Shown here piece by piece: positions 50,701 to 58,450 of a stretch of 64,000 bases of DNA. The stretch comes from Lagopus muta. Its lineage: Eukaryota > Chordata > Aves > Galliformes > Phasianidae. Numbering within the stretch: the stretch's first letter is position 1; every line of letters starts with the position of its first letter. The notes under the pieces are model-generated. The model saw nothing but the letters and a program-made list of their open reading frames with translations. It ran no database searches and was not told the origin of the DNA. The position numbers and the translations under genes were made by a program. The DNA lies in the NCBI RefSeq assembly GCF_023343835.1, contig NC_064437.1, positions 50,542,972 to 50,606,971 on the forward strand, written 5' to 3'.

Positions 50701-53700
50701 CAGACAGACATCTTGCCTGTGCCAGAGGTCTTAGTTTTATAAAGAAGAGCCTTCTCAGCGTACCCAAGAAAGCCAGCTTAGCTATTGTTATTTCCTTCTG
50801 TTGTGTGTGCAGAAGGGTATTTGAACGCATTGATGAATGTCCTCCTGGTGCCCTGTTTCTTTTGCAGGCAGCACTAGGTAATGGCTTTTCCCAATTTCAG
50901 AGTGGCTTTTAAGCAAGAGAGTGTGTGGATAGCTTGAACTGAGGGGAAGAGAGGTTGTTCAGCAAGGGACAGTGTAAAGGAACAGAATAAGGGGGCAGGA
51001 GAGCAGGACTTGAGCTTTTTCAGCATAAGAATAGCAGAAATGGCAGTGCCAGGACTGATTTGGACAACAAGCTTGGACAGAGAGGTGTGACTGCTGGGCT
51101 AATAGTGAGGCTTTTTCTTCTGCCTTAATCTCTTTGGAGGGAGGCAAGGAAAATGTGCTCCACTCTTTCCTGAAGATCCTGCCATATCTTTTACCTCACC
51201 AGTAAGTAGATTTTGCTGCCCAGTTCCAGTGTGGTGTCACTGATGTTGTCACTTTAAAAATGCATTAATATAATTTAATGCTATGGTACAACATAGTAAT
51301 CTTACTGTACTAGTACTAGGCATATTTTTAATGGAGTTCTAAGTGAACAAGAAATGTCTGCTTTCCATGCTTACATATTTTACTTTGTTTTCTTCTTATC
51401 AGCACACAGAGACCTTGAATATTGTATTCTTAACATACTTCAGAATCTTGAAGAGAGCTCAGAAGTCTCCACTTTTGCCAGCTGTGCTGGAAGGTCTTGC
51501 AAAGTAAGAACATGATTTACCTTCTTTTGTGTGTATCAGAACAGGCATAAATTGCTGAAAGGCTGTGTGACTCCTGTAGGCAAGGAGAAAAGACTGACAA
51601 ATATGTTCAAATTCTTTTATTCCTATGCTGAGGTACTTGGCTACTTCTACAAACATTTTAATGTAATGTGAAATTGCCACAGCAGCATCAGTATGATGCA
51701 TACCCATCAGGTGTGATGTGATTGTGTTATTTTGTCTGATTGCTTCCTGAAGGACCTGAGCACTGTCTCTAGTGCTATAGGGAAGCTGAGAACTATCAGC
51801 GGGGGGCTGAATTCTCCACATGTGGGAAGATAAGAGATGCTGAGCATTTGATTTAGCACAGCTTTAAGGTCTGTGTTTCACTAAGTCAGAATGCTTTGAG
51901 CTAAATTTGCAGGGGATGTTTAAAGCTTCTCTCTTTGATTCAAGGTTTGCCCACCTCATAAACGTGGAATTCTTTGATGACCTGTTGATTGTTCTCCATT
52001 CTCTCATCGCTTCTGATGTAAGTAGGGCTTAGTTGTAGAATTTTCTTAAGATTGATTTCTGGGTACTCAATCAGTTTTGTATTTATAGGACTTAAGCTAT
52101 CGGGAGAGTCTTCACTGCATTCTCAGTGCTTTTCAAATACTCTCTGGACAAGGTGAGAAATCTTTAAAAAAAAAAACCCAACAACAATCACCTGAAGTGT
52201 AGTATAATTTTATTAACATAATCTCAAATAAGTATATTTACTCCTTTATAGGTGATGTTCTTAATATTGATCCAATGAAATTTTACACACATCTTTACAA
52301 GACGCTGTTCAGCCTACATGCAGGTAAGTCTAGGTTCTTATTTTCAGTGTCTCATTAGATAATGTTTACTCTGCTTGTTTGGTATCACAGCCTTAATACA
52401 GTGTTAGCAACCTAGTTATTTTTAACAATGTTTAAAGTAGAGTTAAAACACATACTTGTAATTTTTAGAATTTTTGATGGAATGTTTTCTTATAGAAGAA
52501 ACAGAAGCTATAGTATGTTTTTTCTGTTCAGAGTTGGACTGTCTTTAACAGAAAGGGCTGAGTGGTTACACCTGGGGCACGTTAGTGCTGTGTTTGAACC
52601 TTTTGGGCTTTCGTGTTATTTCTTAGGTTCCAGTGCACAGTCAGTAGCAGAATATCTAGTTTTATGTTCCTGGTCATGATTACTTACTCTTTGCATGCAA
52701 CTTTGCTTTTAAGGCGGTACCAACGATGACATAGGAATTGTGCTCCAGTGCCTGGATGTCATGCTTGCCAAGCGGAGAAAGCAAGTTTCCCAGCAGCGAG
52801 CTCTTGCTTTCATGAAGAGGCTTTCCACACTTGCTCTTCATGTCCTTCCACACTCCAGCATTGGGATTTTGGCAACAAACAGAATATTAATGCAAGTAAG
52901 TTTTACTTGTCGGATTTTTTAGCTTACAGGTTAAAGGTTGTTGAGTTTTTTGACAGATTGATTTTATGCAAAATATTTTGAAGCATTTTAAGCAAAAATG
53001 ATTAACACAGAGTAAATATCCTTAAATGCATCTGACGTAGAATATCATGAATGGATTCCTGGACTTAAGTTAACTGTGCTATAATTGGATGTATAGTATA
53101 AGCAGCTCAGCCTTCTTTGTGTTGTAGACATTCCCAAAGATGGATCTCTTACTGGACAACGAATCTCAAGGCAGTGGAGTTTATCTCCCAGAACTAGATG
53201 AACCAGAGCACTGCAATGCCCAGAACACAGCTCTATGGGAGCTGCACTTGTTGCAGGTTAGTAGTAGCTGAACAATTTAGGAAGATGAGCAGTAAGTAAC
53301 TGCTACCAAATGCAGAGTGGACTTCTTCAGGCTTATCAGTCAAATGTGACCCATGTGAACTGAGTCTTTTCCCTATGCAGAGGAACAACAGCACAGTGGT
53401 GTGGGAAGGAACAAGCTCTGAAGAGGGTGATACACCACTTACAATAGTTCCACGCTGAGTCTTACTGCAGGCTGCCTAATAAAACTCCTTTTGAAGCTCT
53501 TTTAATCTGTTAAGATCCCAGATGGTCTAGCCCTTCTGCAGGGAGCAACTTATACCTCAGTCTGTCATTCCAGGCAGTGTTAATGGTTTGGGGCTTGCAG
53601 AGGGTTTCCTCTGCCCTTTTTCTTGTCTTCTGGGAGAAGGAGTTAGGTTAACTGCAAAGAATTTTGCTCTCAGCATAACAGCTCCAAGTGAATAAATGTA

Positions 53701-56700
53701 TGACTAGGTGCTCTCATTCACTTAACCTTAGAAACTGATTTTGGCAATGCTCACTTTTTCTGTCTAAATCAGAAGCAGATCCTTACATCTTATTGGAGCC
53801 AAAATAAATGGTAGGATCCATGGGTAAATACATTACCATTATCCCCCACTCATTTGCTGTTTTTCTTTCTTTCAGAGACACTATCATCCAACAGTGCAGA
53901 AATTTGCAGCTCACCTTGCTGTTGGAGCTCCAGCTGAAGGATCAGGAGCTCTTTCACTTGATTTGAGCAGAAGGTGAGCTATACAAGGGATTTATTTTTA
54001 ACAGTAGCATACTAGCAAAACAGCAGCTGTTTGTACTGTATTAAAGGAAAAATAATTATCCATAACATCAAAAGGTTCATTTATTCAGAACTCAATTTCT
54101 CTGTTCTTTTGCTGATACAGAAATTTTGCTGCTTTTTTTCTGACTGTGGATTATGATCATTGAACTGTAGCTCTCCACTGGAAGCTGGAAACCAAGGTGC
54201 AGAATATATCAAAATACAAGAACAGCCATCCTGATTTACACTAAGGATGTGTCTAATTCACTAACCTATCTTCAGCAGTGGCTGGAAACAAGTGCACCAG
54301 GAAGAGCACAAAAAGGGGCAAGCTTATAAGGCCTGAGCTACCACCTACCCTCTGACTTGTTCTTTTATTCTGACTTTTCTGAAGTGTTCCAAGTCTCTTG
54401 AAACAAAGTATAAATTTTGAAAATGCTGTATGGCTTGATACAGGTTCTGCAAGTCTACAGCTTATTAGTTAGAAGCTACCTTTTTTTTTTGAACCTGCTA
54501 CCAGCATGCATCATTTAATGGTCCTTGGATCTTGCTCTGGGAGATGAAGTGAACAGTCTGTTCCAACAGGCACTTTCTGTGTTTCTGTGTGACTTTGTAG
54601 ATGTCCTTAATTTTGTCCCTCTGCCTGCTATCTCTTCTCTTGACTGATGGGACCTGGCCCAGACAGGAGCCATTGCATGTGTTTCGTCATGTTTTGTTTC
54701 CTGCTCTTGAACTTATTTAAAGTATTTTGAGATGAGGAAGTGGAGAAGATGCAGTATTTGAGATGTGGATGATCAGTGAATTACATACTGATGTAACAGT
54801 GCTTTCTATTATTTTTCTATCTCTTTTCAATTCTACAGAGCATTGAAGTCACAGTCCCGTGACAGTACCCCTAGTAAGGAGATCTTGTTATTTAGGGATA
54901 GTGCTCAGAACATGTTTGTTTTTTGTGTGAAGCTTAGATTATTTTTCTCTAGTTCTTTTTTTCCATGCTGAATTTCATTTGCTATTTTACTGGCTGCGTC
55001 CTACAGTCTGCCTGCAGTTCTCAGCAACAGTTTACTTGTAGCACAGATGACTTGGTATTCACCATCTTCTCCACATTGAGTGGGTTGAAACCCATGGAGC
55101 CTGGTGCAGACCTTTTGGAAGCTCGTACTTTCTTTCAGATATTGCAAAAACTGATCACTCACACCTGTCTACTGTTTGCTGTGTTTTAACCATTCTTTTT
55201 CATGTGATGGTCTTACCCATTCTCCAGTGGCTTCTTAGGTTTTTTTTTTCAGTAACACCATGCAGTAAGGAACTTTGGAATCCTGCTGGAATTTAGCTAG
55301 ATTGCATTGGCTAGATAACTTCATCTATTTACTTTATACCTTTTTTTTTTAACGCCGGAGTTATAATGCAGGTCAGGCAGTGACTGCTTGGAACAACAGA
55401 GCAGGTCAACAGAGCAGGATTTTTGTCTCTTATTTCTTCTCCAGCTGAGTATTTAGACATGTATCACTGGCTTTTACTAGCCCTATTTCGCAGGTACAGT
55501 CTTTTCTAGTTGATGTTCATTACTCGTAAGCGTTCACTTAAGACGTTGGTGGGTATGAATGGTGTTAGGGGACAAGCTGCTCTTGCTTTGGCAGTATATT
55601 GTGTTGAAGGGTATCTAATGACTTTTTCCTTTCACTGCAAAAACTGTGGTTTTGCTATAGGCCTGCTACAGAACTTTTTGAGGCGTACAACATGAAAGGA
55701 ATGACCTTCAACCCTCCCGTTCCATCAGTAACACCCAGACGAAAGGTAATCCTTTTTTGACCATGGGCTGTACCAATTTAAGCTTTATTTGCTATGTGCA
55801 GATATTAGCACACTCAGTTTGGCTTTCTGCTTTGTGTACTTTCTCAGTTAAATATTTTTTAACTGGCGTAAGGTAGCACTGACTTTCAACAGAAGGAAGA
55901 AATGCTGTATGAATATTTCCTCTCCCATAGCGTCAGTTAACATAGCAAGATGGATGTGGTATTTGTTTTACTTAACTTTTGCTCTTTGCAGTTGTTCAGT
56001 GCAGATTTCTTATCCGTTTCTGTAATTATAAACTAACATTTGTTTAAAAAGCAGTAATAAAAAGCCATCTGTCTTTCCCAGTGTTGGTAGTTGGCAGGAC
56101 AGGCCAATTCCCAGAGCCTTTGGTTCAGTATGTAGGACACTGATCCCCATAAGTGAGAGTTTATGGCTTTGAAGTGTAAATTTGAACAAAGAGCTTTTTG
56201 TATGAAGAGGAGAAAGAGGTGAACACTTACTAGCTCTTGAGCACTAGGTATGTTCCAGATGCCAACCTCCATTAATTGTTCAGTGAGCGCTGCATCCTTT
56301 AAATAGTGGTAAATAATTCTCTTTCTTCCTAATGAAAATTATACTAACCTTGGCAGCACCTTCACTTTTTAACTCAGTAATGTCTGTTAAAGCCCTAAGC
56401 ATTTTTTTCTTCTATTTTTGAGAAGCAACTTCTGAAAAGCTTAGCTAGTACTTAGCTAGTAAGCTTCTACTTAGCTAGTCTGTCCTTAGATAATAACTGC
56501 CTGATGTTTCTGTCCTTCGGGGACATTAGCAGACAGATCGAGGCTGGGAACAGCAGATAAGAGAGAGATTGGATAGTGTTTAGAATCATAGAATCGTAGA
56601 ATCACCAAGGTTGGAAAAGACCTAAAAGATCATCCAGTCCAACCATTCACCTATTACCAATAGCTCCTACTAAACCATGTCCCTCAACACAACATCCAGT

Positions 56701-57807
56701 CTTTCCTTGAACACCCCCAGGCTCGGTGACTCCACCACCTCCCTGGGCATCCATTCCAGTGCCTGACCACCCTTTGCGAAAAGTAATACTTCCTAATGTC
56801 CAGCTTGAATCTCCCCTGCCATAGCTTGAAACCATTCCCTCTGGTCCTAGAGGTCCCTTGAATAAGGGAATGTGTAAAGGAGGCAGAAACAAAGGAGGAA
56901 GGAAATAGGAGAACGAGCTGTCTTTGGTGGTTATAATGGCAATACTTGGGAAATTAGCTTCAGTGTTGCTTACTCTATGGCTGTTTGACTCATTTAACAA
57001 TCTTTGGCAACACCTAAGTTTGCGTCCTGCAAGTGTGTGTGTTATGCTGCCATGGTCTGTCAGCACCTCTCCCCGCTGATAGAAGCTCTGAATTGGAATT
57101 TTCTTTTTCTGTGCTCCACTAAAGAGAGGATCTCATTTGTCTTTGAGTGCACGAAGTACTTGGCTATGTGAGTGTTAAAACTTTAACACAGCTGCAGATC
57201 ACGCAGATGACCTTCCTTCATCACTAGGGAGGAGTGGAGATCCCCACACATGGCTCTAACCAGAAGGAATTTCTCAAGACGGGGTCAGGGCGTTCCTTCC
57301 TCAGATTCACAATTTCAACTGCTTGCATTATTGGCTTCACTAGCCCTTGGATCTGAGATGGTTAATTTATTTTTTTAAGGTGTGTTGAACAGGAATCAGT
57401 ATGCATGTTCCTTCAGAACTGGAAGCTGTGGCTATGTAGAGTTGGTATTCTTCTAAAGAATAGTTTAAAGCAAAAAAAATCACCGCCAAAAGTATGATCA
57501 TCTAAGGCATGCTGGACATGTGACTTCCAAGTGAAACTGGCAGTTGGATCTCGGTGAGCTGACAGTTCTGTAGGTCAGGTTGAGGAAATGGCCAGGGGCA
57601 TGGGAGAGAAACAGGACTGCTAATTAAAGATACTGGACTTGTTTATTAATATAACTAATATTCTGTTATTTTCAGGACACATTCTCACACGTGGATTCAC
57701 TTCTAAATCAGGAGCTAACTGAACAGCTTCAACAACACACGAGCAAGACTGTTAGTCACAAAACCTTGGATTTTGCTAAACACTTAAAAGAGTCATCCTT
57801 GTCCTAA
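41247..57807 (+). CDS. NOC3L: NOC3L, nucleolar complex protein 3 homologue (21 coding exons)
   Basis: Joined exons are 41247-41255, 43094-43301, 44519-44645, 46105-46262, 46370-46426, 47062-47192, 47838-47999, 48844-48937, 49145-49320, 49522-49650, 50126-50257, 50497-50577, 51403-51503, 51945-52017, 52089-52152, 52252-52323, 52714-52895, 53128-53256, 53876-53973, 55661-55745 and 57676-57807: 2400 nt, 799 residues plus stop, against about 800 in human. Domains in order: basic N-terminus, acidic stretches at about 74-94 and 170-187, KKRKR nuclear signal at 121-125, NOC3 domain at about 205-302, HEAT-like middle, and CBF-family domain at about 548-720. Noc3 pairs with Noc2 in the nucleolus and nucleoplasm to carry pre-60S particles; the yeast protein also binds replication origins and the mouse one (Fad24) was linked to adipogenesis. 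All introns are GT-AG and phases agree. Confidence 0.97.
41852..42190 (+). mobile_element. CR1 LINE 3' fragment (first of two adjoining)
   Basis: Contains GAAGAAGGGCTCAGGGGAGACC and later GGAGGCTCTCAGGGCTGGGT-like words in CR1 consensus order, ending with a degraded TTATGGTTCTTCTGA tail. The copy is noticeably diverged. Confidence 0.85.
42200..42980 (+). mobile_element. CR1 LINE fragment (second, longer)
   Basis: Runs from reverse-transcriptase C-terminal coding (the GTTGGGTCCTGCACTTTAG region at 42222; a remnant frame at 42325-42525 reads [14 protein letters not shown]) to the 3' end CAATTCTATAATTCTGCGATTC. Several stops break the frame, so it is dead. Confidence 0.92.
43094..43301 (+). CDS. 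NOC3L: NOC3L exon 2 (residues 4-72, plus 1 nt)
   Basis: Encodes the very basic N-terminus: [38 protein letters not shown]. About a third of residues are Lys or Arg, as in other pre-60S factors. Acceptor TTCCCCAG, donor GTTG|GTAAGT. Confidence 0.96.
43574..43584. repeat. Candidate 5' target-site repeat of the CR1 copy
   Basis: CATTTTCTGGG, identical to 44375-44385. A partly overlapping alternative is GTCATTTTCTG at 43561-43571 and 44373-44383. Confidence 0.55.
43585..44374 (+). mobile_element. CR1 LINE copy with 199-codon RT C-terminal fragment
   Basis: 5'-truncated CR1 in sense orientation. An uninterrupted frame at 43599-44198 encodes the C-terminal end of the CR1 polyprotein, with [20 protein letters not shown] and [15 protein letters not shown]. 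The 3' region has AGGGAGGTGGTGGAGTCTCC, GGACTCGATGATCTC and the terminal ACAATTCTGTGATTCTG. An 11-bp word CATTTTCTGGG occurs just before (43574-43584) and just after (44375-44385) the element. It looks younger than the other CR1 copies here. Confidence 0.93.
44375..44385. repeat. Candidate 3' target-site repeat of the CR1 copy
   Basis: Second copy of CATTTTCTGGG, directly after the CR1 tail ATTCTGTGATTCTGT. Confidence 0.55.
44519..44645 (+). CDS. NOC3L: NOC3L exon 3 (residues 73-114, plus 2 nt)
   Basis: Begins with a Glu/Asp run ([20 protein letters not shown]) and continues FLTRDIS. The motif [11 protein letters not shown] is shared with the human protein. Acceptor TGAAATAG is pyrimidine-poor next to the AG; donor TCTAA|GTGAGT. 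Confidence 0.94.
44646..46104 (+). other. NOC3L intron 3
   Basis: A 1.46 kb intron. No CR1 piece or gene is recognised; an 87-codon minus-strand frame at 44840-45103 has no known content. Confidence 0.87.
46105..46262 (+). CDS. NOC3L: NOC3L exon 4 (residues 115-167, plus 1 nt): nuclear signal
   Basis: [20 protein letters not shown] includes the KKRKR basic cluster at 121-125, a likely nuclear or nucleolar targeting signal. [20 protein letters not shown] follows and is nearly identical to human. Donor CCAG|GTAAGG. Confidence 0.95.
46370..46426 (+). CDS. NOC3L: NOC3L exon 5 (residues 168-186, plus 1 nt): acidic
   Basis: A 57-nt exon encoding [19 protein letters not shown], over half Asp or Glu. 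Acceptor TTTTTGCAG, donor GAAG|GTAATA. Its length is a multiple of three, and the flanking exons meet in the same phase, so it could be skipped without a frameshift. Confidence 0.92.
46427..47061 (+). other. NOC3L intron 5
   Basis: A 635-bp intron with a T-run near 46520. Nothing else is seen. Confidence 0.9.
47062..47192 (+). CDS. NOC3L: NOC3L exon 6 (residues 187-230)
   Basis: Leads into the NOC3 domain with [20 protein letters not shown] and SDPENN. Donor AACAAC|GTAGGT. Confidence 0.96.
47193..47837 (+). other. NOC3L intron 6
   Basis: A 645-bp intron. A T/C-rich run near 47706-47720 lies more than 100 bases before the real acceptor at 47836-47837 and could mimic one. Confidence 0.9.
47838..47999 (+). 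CDS. NOC3L: NOC3L exon 7 (residues 231-284): NOC3 domain
   Basis: Core of the NOC3 domain: [49 protein letters not shown]. Exactly 54 codons in phase 0. Acceptor TTAATCAG, donor ACCAAG|GTGAAA. Confidence 0.97.
48000..48843 (+). other. NOC3L intron 7
   Basis: An 844-bp intron containing one short CR1 3' piece at about 48424-48537. Confidence 0.9.
48424..48537 (+). mobile_element. CR1 LINE, very short 3' end
   Basis: About 115 bp matching the CR1 3' end in sense orientation: GGGGGGTTGGAACTAGGTGA, CCCTTCCAACCCAGAC, then TTCTGTGATTCTGG. Confidence 0.88.
48844..48937 (+). CDS. NOC3L: NOC3L exon 8 (residues 285-315, plus 1 nt)
   Basis: Encodes [20 protein letters not shown] at the end of the NOC3 domain. 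The donor AAAG|GTACCG lacks the usual purines and G at +3 to +5, making it the weakest donor in the gene; the protein alignment and phase still fix it. Confidence 0.94.
49145..49320 (+). CDS. NOC3L: NOC3L exon 9 (residues 316-374)
   Basis: Encodes [20 protein letters not shown] and [19 protein letters not shown], a helical-repeat region nearly identical to human. Acceptor TTGTGCAG, donor AAAAAG|GTAAGT. Confidence 0.97.
49522..49650 (+). CDS. NOC3L: NOC3L exon 10 (residues 375-417)
   Basis: [20 protein letters not shown] then [10 protein letters not shown]. Forty-three codons in phase 0, helical repeat region. Donor CCTGAG|GTAAGA. Confidence 0.97.
49651..50125 (+). other. NOC3L intron 10
   Basis: A 475-bp purine-rich intron (GAGA-type composition about 49780-50000). 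No exon or repeat family seen. Confidence 0.9.
50126..50257 (+). CDS. NOC3L: NOC3L exon 11 (residues 418-461)
   Basis: Encodes [15 protein letters not shown] and [19 protein letters not shown], a lysine-rich charged linker. Acceptor TTTTCCCATAG, donor AGAAAG|GTAATG. Confidence 0.96.
50497..50577 (+). CDS. NOC3L: NOC3L exon 12 (residues 462-488)
   Basis: [20 protein letters not shown] is a strongly charged helix, likely coiled coil. Twenty-seven codons, phase 0. Acceptor GTTTTCAG, donor AAGCTG|GTAAGT. Confidence 0.96.
50578..51402 (+). other. NOC3L intron 12
   Basis: An 825-bp intron. I looked for C/D-box guide RNA signals because ribosome-factor genes often host snoRNAs, and found no convincing box pair. 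Confidence 0.87.
51403..51503 (+). CDS. NOC3L: NOC3L exon 13 (residues 489-521, plus 2 nt)
   Basis: [20 protein letters not shown] then [12 protein letters not shown]. Opens the C-terminal helical half that leads into the CBF domain. Donor GCAAA|GTAAGA. Confidence 0.96.
51504..51944 (+). other. NOC3L intron 13
   Basis: A 441-bp intron. A 120-codon minus-strand open frame covers part of it and exon 13; it matches nothing I know and is probably chance. Confidence 0.88.
51945..52017 (+). CDS. NOC3L: NOC3L exon 14 (residues 522-546)
   Basis: [20 protein letters not shown] and LIASD, conserved with human. Acceptor GATTCAAG, donor TCTGAT|GTAAGT; the next intron is only 71 bp. Confidence 0.96.
52089..52152 (+). 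CDS. NOC3L: NOC3L exon 15 (residues 547-567, plus 1 nt)
   Basis: [20 protein letters not shown], start of the CBF-family domain. The exon lies between introns of 71 and 99 bp. Donor CAAG|GTGAGA. Confidence 0.95.
52252..52323 (+). CDS. NOC3L: NOC3L exon 16 (residues 568-591, plus 1 nt)
   Basis: [20 protein letters not shown] then SLHAG. The DP-FYTHLY stretch is typical of the CBF domain in Noc proteins. Donor GCAG|GTAAGT. Confidence 0.96.
52714..52895 (+). CDS. NOC3L: NOC3L exon 17 (residues 592-652): CBF domain core
   Basis: [38 protein letters not shown] and SSIGILAT are hallmark CBF-domain residues shared with Noc1/Noc3/CEBPZ proteins. The previous intron (52324-52713, 390 bp) is AT-rich and empty. 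Donor ATGCAA|GTAAGT. Confidence 0.97.
53128..53256 (+). CDS. NOC3L: NOC3L exon 18 (residues 653-695)
   Basis: [20 protein letters not shown] then [19 protein letters not shown], a conserved CBF-domain loop. Donor TTGCAG|GTTAGT. Confidence 0.97.
53257..53875 (+). other. NOC3L intron 18
   Basis: A 619-bp intron with no recognised element. Confidence 0.9.
53876..53973 (+). CDS. NOC3L: NOC3L exon 19 (residues 696-727, plus 2 nt)
   Basis: [20 protein letters not shown] closes the CBF domain with the HY-HP-V motif seen in this family. Donor AGAAG|GTGAGC. Confidence 0.96.
53974..55660 (+). other. NOC3L intron 19
   Basis: A 1.7 kb intron with T-runs near 54480 and 55240 and no CR1 piece or gene recognised. 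Confidence 0.87.
55661..55745 (+). CDS. NOC3L: NOC3L exon 20 (residues 728-756)
   Basis: [20 protein letters not shown] corresponds to the human ATELFEAYS...MTFNPPV tail. Acceptor TTTTGCTATAG, donor CGAAAG|GTAATC. Confidence 0.95.
56440..56479. repeat. Three near-identical copies of (A)CTTAGCTAGT
   Basis: Copies at 56440-56449, 56450-56460 and 56469-56479; the last is separated by AAGCTTCT. The word contains the palindrome AGCT and CTAG. Confidence 0.85.
56582..56860 (-). mobile_element. CR1 LINE fragment, antisense
   Basis: Reads on the minus strand. The plus-strand start AGAATCATAGAATCGTAGAATC is the reverse complement of the CR1 tail, followed by AGGTTGGAAAAGACC, ATCCAGTCCAACC, and CTCCACCACCTCCCTGGGCA in the expected order. 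Only the 3' end is kept. It is the only antisense CR1 copy in the window. Confidence 0.93.
57676..57807 (+). CDS. NOC3L: NOC3L exon 21 (residues 757-799 and stop)
   Basis: Terminal 43 residues ([20 protein letters not shown] to LKESSLS) and TAA at 57805-57807. Less conserved than the rest, but the FLNEDLNQ and LDFTKYLK-like features of the human tail have counterparts here, so the stop is right. Confidence 0.95.
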   Translation, partial: DTFSHVDSLLNQELTEQLQQHTSKTVSHKTLDFAKHLKESSLS

Positions 57808-58169
57808 TTGAATTTATCAATCGTATTCAGATGGCTTCTTAATTATGGACAAAGATTGATTGGAAGAAGTTTTCGCTCATCATTAAAGGAATGCGAGTAG
57901 GCTTTTGTTTGAACATAGAAGCACTCAGTAAACAGAACAGAAGCTTTTCACACAGGTACAAGGCCATCTAGCCAGTGTTCCCAGGGCTTGGGGTTTGCAA
58001 TGTAGAGTCACATCAGTAATGTAAAAAGATACAAACAGGTTTAAAAAGGTCATTTTAAAATTGCCTGAAACAGTGCATTATAGTATTTTTGTTTATATAA
58101 CTTCTAATTTTTGTAATAGAATATACACATATGCGTTTCTGAGGAAACACTGGGTTATGTTGATATATG

Positions 58170-58175
58170 AATAAA
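58170..58175 (+). terminator. NOC3L poly(A) signal, proximal
   Basis: AATAAA with GTGTTGAGGTCTTTGATGTT starting about 20 bases after it, a good downstream GT element. Confidence 0.65.
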
Positions 58176-58429
58176 TATTTTGGAAATACTACTAGAGTGT
58201 TGAGGTCTTTGATGTTCAGGATACCTCCAGCTTTGGAATATGTATTACTTTTCATGTTTTTAAATTCTTCTTCTGATGTCTCCAAACTCTTTATCATATT
58301 TTGAGGTGATTTTTGCTTTTGCTGTGCATTTGTTCTCTTAGAATAAGAGCAGGGTATTTGTTAGCAAATTAAGATTACTGAGTTCAATTTCTGAACTATC
58401 CTCATAGTTGACAGCTCTACAATGTCTTC

Positions 58430-58435
58430 AATAAA
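58430..58435 (+). terminator. NOC3L poly(A) signal, alternative distal
   Basis: AATAAA in TCTTCAATAAACCATC. The downstream GT element is weaker than at the proximal site. Confidence 0.4.
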
Positions 58436-58450
58436 CCATCACTGTGAAGA

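Larger units (their letters stand above)
55746..57675 (+). other. NOC3L intron 20
   Basis: A 1.9 kb intron with a minus-oriented CR1 piece at about 56582-56860 and three copies of an ACTTAGCTAGT word at 56440-56479. Confidence 0.88.
57808..58450 (+). other. NOC3L: NOC3L 3'UTR
   Basis: AT-rich sequence after the stop with two AATAAA hexamers, at 58170 and 58430. The first gives a UTR of about 380 bases, the second about 640. Confidence 0.7.

Noticed and set aside
50817-50945. Possible C/D-box snoRNA in NOC3L intron 12
   Set aside because: A TTGATGA word lacks the purine of a true C box and the only CTGA is too far away, with no terminal stem.
51459-51821. 120-codon minus-strand frame across NOC3L exon 13 and its intron
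   Set aside because: Antisense to a well-supported exon, with no recognisable content.
55741-55760. U12-type donor at NOC3L exon 20
   Set aside because: GTAATCCTTT resembles GTATCCTTT but has an extra base, and no U12 branch site is seen near the 57676 acceptor.
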